This document shows positions 23,176-35,289 of a DNA stretch of 64,000 nucleotides, piece after piece; position 1 is the first letter of the stretch; every line of letters begins with the position of its first letter. The stretch covers positions 683,148-747,147 of the forward strand of contig CAJNDS010002446.1 of NCBI GenBank assembly GCA_905221605.1. The letters run 5' to 3'. Below the pieces are notes generated by a model. The model was not told the DNA's origin, searched no databases, and saw nothing but the letters and a program-made list of their open reading frames with translations. A program made the position numbers and the translations under genes. This stretch comes from Symbiodinium natans. Its lineage: Eukaryota > Sar > Dinophyceae > Suessiales > Symbiodiniaceae.

Positions 23176-23726
23176 TGCGTGTGTGAAGCTCTGGTGAAAT
23201 GCCTATCAAATTGCAAGGAACTTCCCCACCCGACACGAAACACCCAAAGACCCACAAGCCACGTGTGGCGCGCGGTCTTTGGGTGCGAGGCTGTTTGCAC
23301 TGGGTTTTGCAGGAAGAGCTCTTCAAGGGCTGAAACCTGCACCCAGCCAGTCCTAATTAGCTTCTGCGGCGCTGCAAGCACAGGCCAGCCGAGTTCACTA
23401 AAACAAGAAGTTTCGAGTTTGGGGATTCTAGGATTCTAGGGGACAAGTTTGGAACTCGTCCCGCACACATTTTCGGTCCGGGAAATACTAGCCCGTACGT
23501 GCAGCCCCCCCCCCCCCCCGTCCCCGCATGCAGTATTTGGGTGCGGGTGTGGCGCGCGGCAGATAGGTGATACGTCAGCGCATGCGCAGGGTCACGAAAG
23601 CATCTTTGCAAAGGCCCTGAATAGGCCTCTGACTGCTGTAGATGGCTCAGCATGTGACACTTTTTGGCCTTAGGAGTTCTGGCATACAGGCGCCCATTTA
23701 AGTTAAGGCCTCCCAATTGGCTTCCT
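23176..23726. other. No supportable gene; 15-C run
   Basis: Between the compound microsatellite and UBL copy 2. Contains a 15-C homopolymer at 23,505-23,519 and an 8-bp direct repeat GATTCTAG at about 23,424-23,440. Confidence 0.5.
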
Positions 23727-24831
23727 TCAAACCATGCAAATGGAATCCAATTGCAGCTTGCTAGCACGTGTTTTTTGGATCAGCCTGCCAAAATATGTCT
23801 CCAATTGTTTTTTCCAATTCCCGAGTCCTCTGCCCTCTGCCGCGTGGCCGAGTGCAGTCAGGATTGGCCAGGAGTTCGCCCACGCAGTCAACACAACATA
23901 ACACACAGGATACAAGACACAACTATACCATGGCATAACGACTGAGGCAGGTACGGTCACAGCTGTGAGCATTGTGGAAGATGGCAAGTTCTCCTCCGCC
24001 AAGGTCTTCGATGGGTCCAGGGTTCGTTGGCCGTGAAGTAGTTTCAGACCGGGTGTTTCGAGCTCCTCCTCAGCCGCCTTGTTGAGATCACCAATGAGGG
24101 TAGAACAATCTGCTGGAAGAGATACCGTTCGGCCACCGACAATGCCAATCCGAACATGTTCCAGACAGTTGGTGACCCGTGGGCAAGGATTGGCATCATC
24201 ATGGGCGTAGCCTTGCGTTGTCCACATGCCTGGACGTGTTGCGCGCCCTCCACACACATGCCGTTGACGATAATTCTTGCCAGACTCTACGATGTCTGTG
24301 TTCCACACGACTATTCCCGCAGCCTGCCCTTTACTTTGTTGCATGCACAGGACCTCGCAGCCTACCAGCCTGGACTACAAGTCCCCCCCTTGCGCTAGCT
24401 TCTTCAAGCGGCCGTTTGGCGGGGTCTCCAAGGAGTCCGGGTGCAAGTAGTACCATCCGCCCGTGTCCTGAGCAATACGGTGCACTGCACCCCAAGATTT
24501 CAGTGATTAGCGAGTGCTTGCGAAGGAAACATGCCTGCAAATGAAATTTCAGGGCCTAGGTTCGTCGCGGTTGTTGATCTTCCACTTGTCCTTGAAGTAG
24601 ATGATGGCAGATCCGCCCACCTCTTGAACAGGGGTCTTGGGCGCACGGGTACTAGTCATGGAAGCTGCACGTTGAGGGACCAGCGGTAGAAATGCACATA
24701 AGCGAAGGCTTTTCTAACACAAATAAAGACAAACAAGCCCCCGCCTGGCGGTACTGGCGTCGTCCGTTCAACCAGCCTCTGCACTTGTAGATGCCGTTGA
24801 CACTGCTGCCCACACCACCTGCACCAGACAC
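23727..24831 (-). CDS. UBL module gene copy 2
   Basis: Exons by homology and phase: A 24745-24831, B 24564-24620 (AIIYFKDKWKIN), C 24413-24467 (DTGGWYYLHPDSLETPPNG), D from 24229. The junctions equal those of copy 1: GC donor after A, GA after B, and here GC after C (GT in copy 1). The C-D join restores PPNGMWTTQGY. Exon D has DANPCPRVTNC, then a ubiquitin-like domain ending KLLHGQRTLDPSKTLAEENL and LTAVTV. If no further intron is used, the frame runs to a stop at 23727, but the C-terminal 60-odd residues are unlike the other copies; similarity ends at ...VPASV. A GT lies at the same point as copy 1's proposed donor, so splicing to an unknown exon is possible. No ARM exon follows; the large microsatellite does. 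Confidence 0.7.
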
Positions 24832-25080
24832 TTGAAGATGTACCACAGCCTCTTCATCCTCAGTTGCCAGTGGCGATTTGGGCACGAAAAAGGCTGGCCA
24901 CAGTAGTGTGTACGATTTAGATCGATTTAGGGTAGCCCAGCTTGGGCACTCCGTTGCGTGGTCTGGCCTCTCCTCTCCCCGTGCCTGTTTTCCACCTCAT
25001 ACTCCGCGAACTTCTCTCGCGTTCGCTACTTGGTGTTGTCCTTGGCTCGCCTTTCAGCATTCCCAAACCCAACCTAGTTT

Positions 25081-25255
25081 CAAAAGTGCTCACAGTCACG
25101 GGGATGGCCAGCGTCAACGTCGCCATCCCCGTGACTGTCAGAACGTTTAGTTCGCGAAGCTTGAAAGAAGCTTCAAAAGTGTCGACAATCAATAGGCTGG
25201 TGGCCCCGACAACCACCATCCTTGTGATTGTCGACCGCTTGCGGACACTTTGCAA
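25081..25255. repeat. Two adjacent CAAAAG-headed hairpin repeats
   Basis: Copy 1 (25,081-25,145): CAAAAGTGCTCACAGTCACG, then a stem CAGTCACGGGGATGGC pairing with GCCATCCCCGTGACTG across a 13-nt loop. Copy 2 (25,163-25,235): CAAAAGTGTCGACAATCAAT, with arms GTCGACAATCA...TGATTGTCGAC and inner GGTGG...CCACC pairing. The two are related to each other and to copies at 60,285-60,510. Position upstream of UBL copy 2 on the minus strand. Confidence 0.8.
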
Positions 25256-25324
25256 TCCAAAAAAATCCAAAAACGCACGGATCCGGGTCACCTCCCTTTC
25301 CCACCCCCCCCCCCCCCACCCACG

Positions 25325-25373
25325 TGAAGGCTCATGGGTAGTTATAAGTACTTGTATCTGCCCATGAACCTTC
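25325..25373. repeat. Hairpin GAAGGYTCATGGGYAG
   Basis: Arms GAAGGCTCATGGGTAG and CTGCCCATGAACCTTC (14 of 16 pair) flank the 16-nt loop TTATAAGTACTTGTAT. The same words (GGTTCATGGGTA, TTATAAGTG, TACCCATGAACC) recur at 28,986-29,090 and 52,630-52,735. A 14-C run sits just left at 25,304-25,317. Confidence 0.7.
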
Positions 25374-25399
25374 GAGCAGACCCCATTTCTCCAAACGAT

Positions 25400-26370
25400 A
25401 GCCGATAACCTTTCGCTACTGGTTCGCGAAGAATGAAGCAATGGAACCGAGGACGGCGCTTTTCAAACCCTTTTCTCGTTGGTTGAAGAGCCATATTAAG
25501 CTTTGCTTTGACTATGCCTGGGGAATGAGGAATTGGGGGTGTTCGGGCGCGCAGCCAAAACTTACCACAGGAAACTACTGGATATTCTTGGACCTGGAAA
25601 CCTGGACAGCCCCCAAAACAAAAAATGCTAAACCCTATCCTATTGGCCATTTGTTGGTTTCGGACCCACACAGCTTTTTAAGACTCTCCTCTGACTCTCC
25701 GCGTGGCTCGAGGCATCTCCCCCGAATCGTTTAGGGCTTAGGGTTGAAGGGGCTCAAAGTACTGCCTCTTCGGCAGACTACACACCACGCAAACTCATGT
25801 TACCGCGTGCCGGTCCAAGGTAAAGTACATGTCGCCCTTCGATGGCTATTCAAGGGAATTTGCATTTGGGCTTGCCACATCCTGGTCACATGCTGGGTTT
25901 TTGCTCCCGGACTTATGAAGTTCTGGGCCTGGTTGGGGCGGTAAATGGATGACAAGGTCAGGCAGCGGCACGCAGAAAACGAAAAAGAGGACGGAGTGCT
26001 TTCAGAAGATGCCCCAGGACGTGGTCTTGGGCGGAGTTTGGTTTGCGGTCGCGGGGAACGCATCACGGTCAATGCCCTAGCCGACCAAATATCGCTCCCA
26101 GTCAGCACGTCAATAGTGGTCAGGGCTGCCGCCGATGTCATGCCCAGCATGTGCCTCAAAGTATTTCTTACGGTCGTACAAATATATGGAAACCATGCTT
26201 GGGTAAAAATGTTTGTGCTTTTTGGTTCTACCAGAGAAAAAAGTTCTGAATCACGAAACTAGAAACGGGGATCCCTAGTTTCTGACGTTCCGAAGCCGGG
26301 GCTTTCGAATCTTGGTCACTCGACGTCTGAGTCTCGGTTTCCCTATGCTCTGTCAGAAAAGTGGCCAGGA
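25400..26370. other. No supportable gene
   Basis: Short open frames on both strands, none recognisable; a small TTTAGGGCTTAGGG patch at about 25,729. Lies between the UBL copy 2 flank and the CA/CG microsatellite. Confidence 0.45.
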
Positions 26371-26377
26371 GACATGA

Positions 26378-27247
<870 letters not shown>

Positions 27248-27504
27248 AACGAAGCCACTCTGTGATTCCTGTAGCCCGAAGTACAGCGATTTTCAGCGAT
27301 TTTCGGCGTGGCTGCGTATTGTGGTCTTGGTCTCGTCAATATGGAGAGAGAGATGGTGAACAAGTCGTAATACATGATACTATGAATCGAATAGTATGTA
27401 ATGCATAATGCCAATGTGCTCCGGGAGGATTCCTAGTCAACTTTGCCGATACTGGGCCCCGCGTCCTGGCAATTCCAGCCGTCCGTAGGGTTTATATATA
27501 GGGT

Positions 27505-28517
27505 TTAGGGTTGCCCGAATCCCCTTTTGCCCTTATTGACCAGCTCGCGCCCGCACAGCAGCGCACACGACTGCAGGGTGAGGTAGTGCACAATTCCCCT
27601 ACCGGCCCAGTTTTTGTCTGACGCATTATGCTTGCTTTGCCTGGAAAGACGTAGTTTTTGCATTGAGCCCACGCAGTCAATATGCGATAGTGCCATGACT
27701 GAGGCAGGTACGGTCACAGCTGTGAGCATTGTGGAAGATGGCAAGTTCTCGTCTGCCAAGGTCTTCGATGGGTCCAGGGTTCGTTGCCCGTGCAGTAGCT
27801 TCAGACCTGGTGTTTCGAGCTCCTCCTCAGCCGCCTTGTGGAGATCACCAATGAGTGTAGAACAACCTGCTGGAAAAGATACCGTTCGGCCACCGACAAT
27901 GCCAATCCGAACATGTTCCAGACAGTTGGTGACCCGTGGGCAAGGGTCGGCATCACCATTGCCGTAACCCTGTGTTGTCCATCTGCCTGGACATGTTGCG
28001 CGCCCTCTACACACACATGCAGACGACAGCGTTGACGATAATTCTTGCCAGCGTCTACGATGTCTGTGTTCCACACTACTATTCCCACAGTCTGCCCCTT
28101 AGGTCCCCCCTTGCGCTAGCTTCTTCAAGCGGCCATTTGGCGGGGTCTCCAAGGCGTCCGGGTGCGAGTAGTACCATCCGCCAATGTCCTGAGCAATACG
28201 GTGCACTGCACCCCTACATTGCAGTCGCACAACACCTGCCGTCCGTTAATGTTTAGAGGGGGGGAGGGTCTCTATTTTACAAACATGACGAGATTCATCA
28301 TGGTAGTTGATCTTCCAGTTTGTGTTGAAGTAGATGATGGCAGATCCGCCCACCTCTTGAACAGGGATGTGAGGCTCACAAGCGCCGCCTCACGTCACTG
28401 ACGCCGCAACGCATAAGAAGCAGCTCCCGCCTGGTGGTACTTGCGACGTCCGTTCAAAGAACCCGTGCACTTGTAGATGCCGTTGACGCTGCTGCCCACA
28501 CCACCTGCGCCCGACAC
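27505..28517 (-). CDS. UBL module gene copy 3
   Basis: Exons: A 28431-28517, whose start follows a good ATACAG|GTG acceptor; B 28297-28353 (AIIYFNTNWKIN); C 28134-28188 (DIGGWYYSHPDALETPPNG); D from 27986, with a CCAG|GC acceptor giving PPNGRWTTQGYGNGDADPCP. Donors are GC, GA and GC. The UBL domain reads VRIGIVGGRTVSFPAGCSTL and later KLLHGQRTLDPSKTLADENL, LTAVTV. Exons A, B and C are 87, 57 and 55 bp, the same as copy 2, and even intronic bases after exon C are conserved, so the duplication is recent. Past ...VPASV the sequence is unrelated to copies 1 and 2 and the frame stops at 27505 after about 60 doubtful codons. The 5' start is not identified. Confidence 0.7.
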
Positions 28518-28674
28518 CTGTATACTTGTCTCCTTGGAATGGTCGTCATGGTTTTTTTGGGCCGGTGGAGGGGAATCAGCTTCATCCGGGCCCTCAACAA
28601 GATCTAGACTCACTGCGTCAACCCAAAACCCGCAAGCGCGTCTTCTTTTACCGTCCTGCGCAGGGCTTCCCGCT

Positions 28675-28980
28675 AAACCCTACAACCCTTTTCAGACCCT
28701 AAACCCTAACACCCTAAACCCTTAACACCATAAAACACTAAGCCCAACAAAGAAAACACCAAGTCTGCATTCCCTAAACCCTCACACCCGAGAACCCTAA
28801 GAGCTTCGGGCTCCGGCTCAGGGGAGCCAAGCGATTCAAGGCAGTTTGGTTTCGGGTTACTGTTTGGGGATTACCAGGGTTCAGGTGTTTTCCCACCCGT
28901 GTCGCATGCGTCTACGGGGAAAAAGCCAGGTTTAGGGTTTAAGGCTGAGGTTTATGTAGGGTTTAGGGTTGAGGGGTACT
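28675..28980. repeat. Degenerate interstitial telomere patches, both orientations
   Basis: CCCTAAACCC-like words at about 28,675-28,800 and TTTAGGGTTT-like words at 28,930-28,975, facing each other across about 130 bp of unique DNA. Heavily mutated compared with the 13,872-14,173 pair. Confidence 0.75.
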
Positions 28981-28983
28981 GCA

Positions 28984-29090
28984 CTTGAAGGTTCATGGGT
29001 ATCAAGAAGCAGGGATATTTGGAAGGTGACCTACATGATTTCCTTACACAGGGCACTTATAACCCATATGAATACCCATGACCCTGGGAA
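28984..29090. repeat. Candidate MITE-like copy of the GGTTCATGGGTA family
   Basis: Left arm GAAGGTTCATGGGTA at 28,986, right arm ATACCCATGACCC at about 29,073-29,086, with CACTTATAACCC inside. Related to the hairpin at 25,325 and to 52,630-52,735. Arms are short, so the element assignment is tentative. Confidence 0.45.
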
Positions 29091-29418
29091 GGAGTTTCAG
29101 AGGATTTCGTGGAACACCCTGTTTCTCCACCCTCTAGCCCGACCCATCCCCCACCCCGGATTCCCCGCCCCTGTCGTTCATTGTGGAGGCTTTGAATGGA
29201 GAACCGCAATTTTCTCATGGGGGAATTCGTCCGGCCGGCCCGAGCAGGATGGCGGAGAAACTTGAGTTTCCGGTTTTGGGGTTTCTGCGCGCAGAAGAGC
29301 CAGGAAGGTAGCGGGCAGTCAGGTCACACAAACGTCACAGGGTCAAGAACGAAGCCATGAAACAAACACAACGAACAGCCTATCGGTTCATAGGCAACTT
29401 GTTAGCTCTCACTTGTCT

Positions 29419-29711
29419 CTAGAGGCAGTAGTGGCAAGGTGCGCAAACAAGCGTAGCTAAGGCCAGCACGGCCACAGCTGTGAGCATCGCACCGCACGGC
29501 AAGTGTTCCTCTGCCACGGTCTTCGACATATCCAGCGTTCGAGAGTCGTGCAGCAGCTTCAGAAATGTTGTGTGGAACTTGTCCTCAGCCGCCCTTGTCA
29601 AATCACCAATGCGGGTAGAACCATCTGCAGCAAGACATGCCGTCTGCCCACTAAGACGGCAAACTTGAACATGATCGCCGAAAGCCTCGTGGTTCTCCCT
29701 GACCCAGCTAC
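29419..29711 (-). CDS. UBL copy 4, diverged single exon
   Basis: A 96-codon open segment homologous to exon D only. The acceptor CTAG|GTAGCTGG is in the same phase as copies 1-3, giving ...GSWVREN, but the Cys segment (PCPRV) is missing. The UBL part is recognisable yet diverged: GDLTRAAEDKFHTTFLKLLH, then SRTLDMSKTVAEEHLPCGAM and LTAVAVLALA. The frame stops at 29419. I found no exons A-C in the 2 kb upstream. It is either a decaying copy or an exon of a shorter gene; lack of stops in 290 bp is mild evidence for constraint. Confidence 0.55.
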
Positions 29712-29719
29712 CTAGGTTT

Positions 29720-30690
29720 GCACATGACAATCCAGATGTAAGGTCGCTATCGCCACATTCCCCGATGGTTTCTTTCAGGACTTGAACTTACTGTGCTCGC
29801 AGCATCCATTCAGAACGCGTGATGAAAACTCTAACTCTTCTCTGGGCACAAATCGAAAAAATGCCATTCACCGAAACAGGGGCGTAGACCATGAACTAAT
29901 CATGTCGTCCTCCCTCCCCCCGCCCAATTCCGGTTTCAGGGAAGCTTTAGGAGGCCCCCTTCTAGGGCAACTTCCATTGAGTAAAGGCCTCAAGAGACAG
30001 GCTGATTGCATGCTGATCTTGAACCGGTAAGTTGCCCCTCTGACAGGGTCCAACTTGCTGCCTAGCCCTATCTTAGAGAGAACATGTCCCCAAGGAGCCT
30101 CGAAGATCGGGGCTCGCTATTCTTGGAGGCTCACCAGCCGCGAGCCATGCAAACCCTAAATCCTAAATCCTCAACCCTAAACCCTTTCTCCCGGTAGGCG
30201 AGGCGGAAGAGCGGAGCATTACCCAGAGAGCTCAACAGCCCGTCACAAAGGAATATATTTTGAGCCATATGGTGATTTCTCCATACTATGGCCCCGTTTG
30301 GGGTACTGATTATAAGGCGGTTGAGGGTTCCCAAGAATAGACCATCAGCTTGAGAACTGACCATACAGGGATGCTTAGTGTGATTTCAGGTACATCTCTT
30401 AATTCAGCGGCTCCGGGCTCCTTGGCCAGCAATGAGCCCAGCGGCCTTTTGGCGAACTCCGCCACGATGCCTCAGCCGGGCTCTGAGATCACGGCAACAC
30501 AACAAAACACCTCACGGGGGGTGTTGCACGGGCGTGGCTTTCCGCTTCAGCTGCGCATGTTTAGCCTGCTGCCTACGAAAATCCCAACATCGTGGCGGCA
30601 GTTGATCTTCGATCTCCGCTGTCCAAGCGAAGGCGAAAGGATATAAAAACAGGGTGAAGGTTGGTCCCAACTGAAGAGTTGTCCCTTAGT
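29720..30690. other. No supportable gene; small telomere-like patch
   Basis: Contains CCCTAAATCC...CAACCCTAAACCC at about 30,152-30,184. Short frames on both strands lack recognisable content. Confidence 0.45.
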
Positions 30691-30734
30691 TGCTCCAATC
30701 TGGGGTGCTTGGGCAGTCCGTGCACTTTGGTGCT

Positions 30735-31205
30735 GATTGCTGTCGAGTGTTGTTGTTTGCTGTTGTTTGCCGTGGTTTGTGGCTTGCTGTTGTTTGTCAT
30801 GGTTTGTGGTTAGCTTGTTTGTGCTTTGCTGCTGGTTTCTGTTGCTTTTTTTTGTTTGCTTGTTTGCTTGTGTGCTTGTGTGCGTGTGTGTTTGTGTGTT
30901 TGTTTGTTTTTGTTTGTTTGACTGTTTGTTGTGTGTTGTTCGTGTGTTCGTTTGGCTGCTGGCTTGTTTGGTTTGTACGTGCTTTGGTTATTGTTTGTGT
31001 TTGCTTGTTTTGTTTGCTTGCGTTTGTTTGTGTTTGTTTGTTTTGTTTGTTTGTGCGCTTCTGTGCTTGCTTGTGCTTGTTTGGTTGTGTTGTTGTTGGG
31101 GTTGTCTGCTGGTTTGTTGTGTCTTATCTATGGTTTGTTGTTGATTGTTGCTTGTGGCTTGGTGTTTGTTGTCTGCTGTCTGCTGTCTGCGGTGTGTAGC
31201 TGGCT
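30735..31205. repeat. TTTG/TTGTTG-rich low-complexity tract
   Basis: Irregular GTTTGCTTG, TTGTTTGTG and GTCTGCT words for about 470 bp. Frames over it give Leu/Cys/Val/Phe strings that mimic membrane segments but are composition artefacts. Confidence 0.85.
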
Positions 31206-31394
31206 GTTGGTTGTTTGTGACAACAACCGCCGAGGTATCAGCAAGGCCCTTGCACTTGCGCAGCATCCTTTATCGCTTGCGAAGCAGTGGCAAAGATCGC
31301 CTGCTCGTGGGTGGTTTGAACATCTTCGGTATGTACAAACACACGAGGAGAGGACTCGCTCGAGTTGTCACTTCGAACACAAGTGTCCTACACG

Positions 31395-31494
31395 GTTTGC
31401 TGCTTGCTGTTTGTTGTGGTTGTTGTGGTCGTTGTGGTTGTTGTGGTTGCTGTGGTTGCTGTGGTTGCTGTGGTTGCTGTGGTTGTTGTATTTT
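31395..31494. repeat. Minisatellite, TTGTGG / TTGCTGTGG units
   Basis: About ten units of TTGTGG and TTGCTGTGG in tandem. Poly-Gln/Pro or poly-Val frames across it are not considered coding. Confidence 0.9.
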
Positions 31495-31499
31495 TCCCA

Positions 31500-33960
31500 C
31501 CGACTAGCCACAGCAATGCGGGGTCTAGTATAGAGTTCAGGGTTTCTTTTGCCACCCGCAGCTGCTTTACAGGGACACGGCTTTAGGCCTTTCGGGTTCA
31601 GGGTTCTGTCTTGCTTTTGTTCTCTCCCTGTTGCCTTCTTTCCTTCACTCTTCCTGGTCTAGCCTGCACAGTACACTACATAGCCTGACCCCACCCCCCC
31701 CCCCCCCCAGTCTGTACTTCACACCTGGCAAACTTTGCCATTCACGACTCCCCGCCTAGTACCTTATTGCAGATGAAACCGAGACCAGCAAAGCCAGCAA
31801 GTTCAAGGGTGATTCGTGCAACGCAGCCCAGGGACCCCGGCTGCCTCAATCCCCTGCTGGCTGGCCTCACGAGGACAGAGCGCATTCACGCGCAGGCGCA
31901 TTTCAAGCATTGCGCGTCAAAGGCGGCAACTCAGAGCCGAGCAAGGGGCGAACCCATGAATGCAGAAGACTGGTAGGGGTCAGGGATCTCAAGAAGCTAC
32001 CCCAAAGGCCTCAGCAACAAACAGCTTGAGCCGAAGATTGCAGATCCAAGATTCAAGATCTGAAGTCCACAGTGGCCCCTAAGTCTGCTAAGTCTGGGCA
32101 GGCTTCACATCTTTCGAGTGCTGGTGCTGCCCAGTTTGACCAGGAGGTGGTCTCCAAATGCAGAAGAGGATGAATGACAGCATCTGCAGCTGTTTGGCAA
32201 CTGCCAAAAATATTTACATAAGCTTCGTATGCTCGAAACAAACACTTAGGCGCTGTGCGTGCGTAGGCCTCTCTATGTGTTGGAGAACCCCAGGTCTTGT
32301 AGAAATGATTTTACACATATTCCCGCTAGTCTCAGAAGTAACTAGGAAATGTTCACGCCCGAATTTTGACATCGCCGTGTACAGTCCGGAACCGCTCGGA
32401 ACCATTCTGGGCATGCGTAAATCAAATCATGTCACCGATGGACGATGGGGGATCAATGAGTTCTGGGAATCCACTTGCACATGGAGACCAAGGCAAGGAG
32501 TTCAAGTCCTCATACTGGAAGCACCTGTTTTACTCGGGAGTTCGGGATGTTGCAAGCTTTCTCGTTCAACTTCAAGGGTTGCGGTGCCGCGACAGTGGCC
32601 ACAGAACATACTTGGCTTCGACACCAATACCATGCATGCCACGCTTGTTTGTCCTCTTTGCACAGCGCGTTGCAATGCTTGCATGCACTCGGCCGTCGCC
32701 TCGTCTTGGCCGGCGGGCGAAGAGCTACCTACTGTAAACCCTAAACCTACACCCTAAACCCTAAACCCTTAGTAAGACTGTCTAAAACCAAAGTTGGCGC
32801 ACCTCCCAGAGATCACCCCAAGCATGCCCACGGCCAAACCAACCGGAACCTCCCACAAGTGGTAAAGAATTGTACAGAGAAAGGACGACCATCCGGTATT
32901 GCACGTGAGCAGCAGCCTGTAGTATCCAGCAAGGCAAGGCAATGCACTTTCTATTGGTGCCACCCGTGCTATCCACCGGTTGAGCCTCGTAGCACAGCAG
33001 TGAAAACAAGCGCAGGCAGGAACCAAACCATTGCCTTAAAACTTAAACCCTAGACCCGAAACCGCACATGCTGCATTCAGCCCTGGCTCACATTCAAAGT
33101 CCGGGACTTTATGGCACTCCACTGCCGGCACCAGCCTTAGATGTTCCTGAAAGGTGAAAGGCACTAGTCAGCATGAGCAGTCGGGTTTATGGAGAATGGC
33201 AGCTGCGTAGAGGCACTTGCAAACATGCTTCGCGGCGCTCATTTCCCCATCTGCAAGTGAATAGTCCAGAGCGCAAGCCTGCGACCATCAGCGGTTGTCC
33301 GAAAAACAGCAAACTGAGTTGAAGTACCAGTTTCTGCTCGGCACGAAGGTTGGGACGGTCCGGCAGGCAGTGCCATGCAGTGCCCAACTTGCCTTATCGA
33401 TCGTAGTCACTGCATCGTGCATGGGCACGGATCTCCACGTAGCCTCAAGGGCCCCTTCAAGTCTGAGTTTCTGGCATGAAATCGAAGACCGTCACTGACC
33501 AGGCTTGAAGTTGACCCGTGGCTCCGAAAGGGGTTTTAGGGCTTTAGGTTTGTTCGGTTGTGAGGGCTTTTTGTTTTTGTTTTTTGGGCTTTTGAGCTTT
33601 AGGGGCATGTTTCATTTAGGGGCGAGCAGAGACCTTTGCTGTTGTAGGGAACTTGGGGAGTCAGATTCCCCAACGCTACACTTGGACATCTGCCTGAAGG
33701 AACGAAAAGCAGCTGCTCATGGTAGACGGCTGACCTGTCTCCTGCTCTTCCTTGACCTAGCCTTATGCGTCCAAGAATGGAGATCTAGTGCCTGCAAGCA
33801 CGGCTGAGTGTTGGGCTCATACTGTCTGCATTCGTACGCGGCTACTGCGTGCTCCAGCAAGATATCTGTCTATACTCGGCAAGTCTTCACATGAAGATGA
33901 GCCTGTATATGGGAAGTGCAACTCAAAGCCTAAACCCTGACCCCTAAACTCTCATTAAAC
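31500..33960. other. No supportable gene; small telomere patches and a 15-C run
   Basis: Includes a 15-C run at 31,694-31,708 and CCCTAAACC patches at about 32,735-32,772, 33,042-33,056 and 33,930-33,972. Several 60-200-codon frames exist on both strands with no domains or consistent splice partners. Confidence 0.45.
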
Positions 33961-33976
33961 CCTAAACCCTCTCTAC

Positions 33977-33996
33977 CTATATATATATATATATAC
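33977..33996. repeat. (TA)n microsatellite
   Basis: Ten TA units directly 5' of the 22-bp repeat array, followed by TTTATTTATTTA. Confidence 0.9.
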
Positions 33997-34023
33997 CTTT
34001 ATTTATTTATTTAAAAGTTAACT

Positions 34024-34686
34024 GAATTTCCGAATTTGGCCGCTTTGTCTTCCGAATTTGGCCGCTGTATTTTCCGCATTTGGCCGCTTTGCTTTCCGAA
34101 TTCGGCCGATTGTTGCTTTGACCGCTTTATTTTCCGAATTTGGCCGCTTTTTGCTTTCTCAATTTGGCCGCTTCATTTTCCGAATTTTGCCGCGTTCTTT
34201 TCCGAAGTTGGTCGCTTTATTTTCCGAAATTGGCCGCTGTGTTTTCTGCATTTGGCCGCTTTGCTTTCCGAATTCGGCCGATTGTTGCTTTGACCGCTTT
34301 ATTTTCCGAATTTGGCCGCTTTTTGCTTTCTCAATTTGGCCGCTTCATTTTCCGAATTTTGCCGCGTTCTTTTCCGAAGTTGGTCGCTTTATTTTCCGAA
34401 ATTGGCCGCTGTGTTTTCTGCATTTGGCCGCTTTGCTTTCCGAATTCGGCCGATTGTTGCTTTGACCGCTTTATTTTCCGAATTTGGCCGCTTTTTGCTT
34501 TCTCAATTTGGCCGCTTCATTTTCCGAATTTGGCCGCGTTCTTTTCCGAAGTTGGCCGCTTTATTTTCCGAAATTGGCCGCTGTGTTTTCCGCATTTGGC
34601 CGCTTTTTGCTTTCTCAATTTGGCCGCTTTGTCTTCCGAATTTGGCCGCTTTATTCTCCGAATTTGGCCGTTTTTTGCTCTCTCAA
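34024..34686. repeat. About 21-bp repeat with a 172-bp higher-order period
   Basis: Monomer resembles TTTGGCCGCTTTATTTTCCGAA. GCATTTGGCCGCTTTGCTTT recurs at about 34,076, 34,248 and 34,420 (exactly 172 bp apart), each higher-order unit holding eight monomers. The last unit is partial and rearranged. Plus-strand frames are open (PhePheSerGluPheGly strings) because the monomer lacks stops in that direction. Confidence 0.93.
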
Positions 34687-34767
34687 TGTTAGATTCTTTG
34701 GGTGGGTGGGTGTTACATCAGAGCCATAAATAAAGCTGTACCATAAAACTGCTCGACCCGGAGTGCT

Positions 34768-34996
34768 GAACCCTAAACCCTAAACCCTAAAACCCTAAAC
34801 CCTTAAACCCTTTTTGCTTCAGGGCAAACCCTTAAACCCTAAACCCTTAACCCTAAACCCTAAAACCCTAAAACCCTAAAACCCTAAAACCCTAAAACCC
34901 TCAAACCCCTAAACCCTAAGCCCTAAGCCCTAAGCCCTAAAGCCCTAACCCCCTGAACCCTAAACCCTAAACCCCAAACCCCAAACCCTAAACCGT
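34768..34996. repeat. Interstitial telomere array with length variants
   Basis: About 230 bp of CCCTAAA mixed with CCCTAAAA, CCCTTAAA, CCCTCAAA and CCCTAAG units. Length variants of this kind suggest slippage rather than telomerase synthesis. Confidence 0.95.
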
Positions 34997-35230
34997 GGCT
35001 ACTGCAGACTTCTTCATGAATGTGCACCGTCAGGACTAGAATTATATGAAGAAACGGAAAAGCAAAAACAGCAAAGTTGCGGACGCCCATGTTCATGCCT
35101 TTGTTTATCCTGATGTCTTTACAAGCCACCGATTGCATGACAATTCCAGATGTGGAAGCTAATATACGTACCTGGGTGTGTTGGGGCGCCATTCCACACG
35201 GTATCTATTGCCGCTGCGCGGCGAGATGCC

Positions 35231-35287
35231 CCAAACCCTAAACCCTAACCCCTAAACCCTGGGCTAAACCCTACTAAACCCTAAATG
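35231..35287. repeat. Short interstitial telomere patch
   Basis: Several CCCTAAA units with CCCCTAAACCC and CTGGGCTAAAC variants. Confidence 0.85.
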
Positions 35288-35289
35288 AT

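Noticed and set aside
24917-25441. 174-codon minus and 141-codon plus frames with VTVTGMA-like text as genes
   Set aside because: They translate the CAAAAG hairpin repeats, which read similarly on both strands because they are palindromic.
30690-31533. Plus-strand Leu/Cys/Val/Phe-rich frames resembling membrane proteins
   Set aside because: They arise from a TTTG/TTGTTG low-complexity tract.
34036-34733. Plus-strand Phe-rich frames (FRIWPL repeats)
   Set aside because: Translation of the 21-bp satellite; frames cycle because 172 is not a multiple of three.
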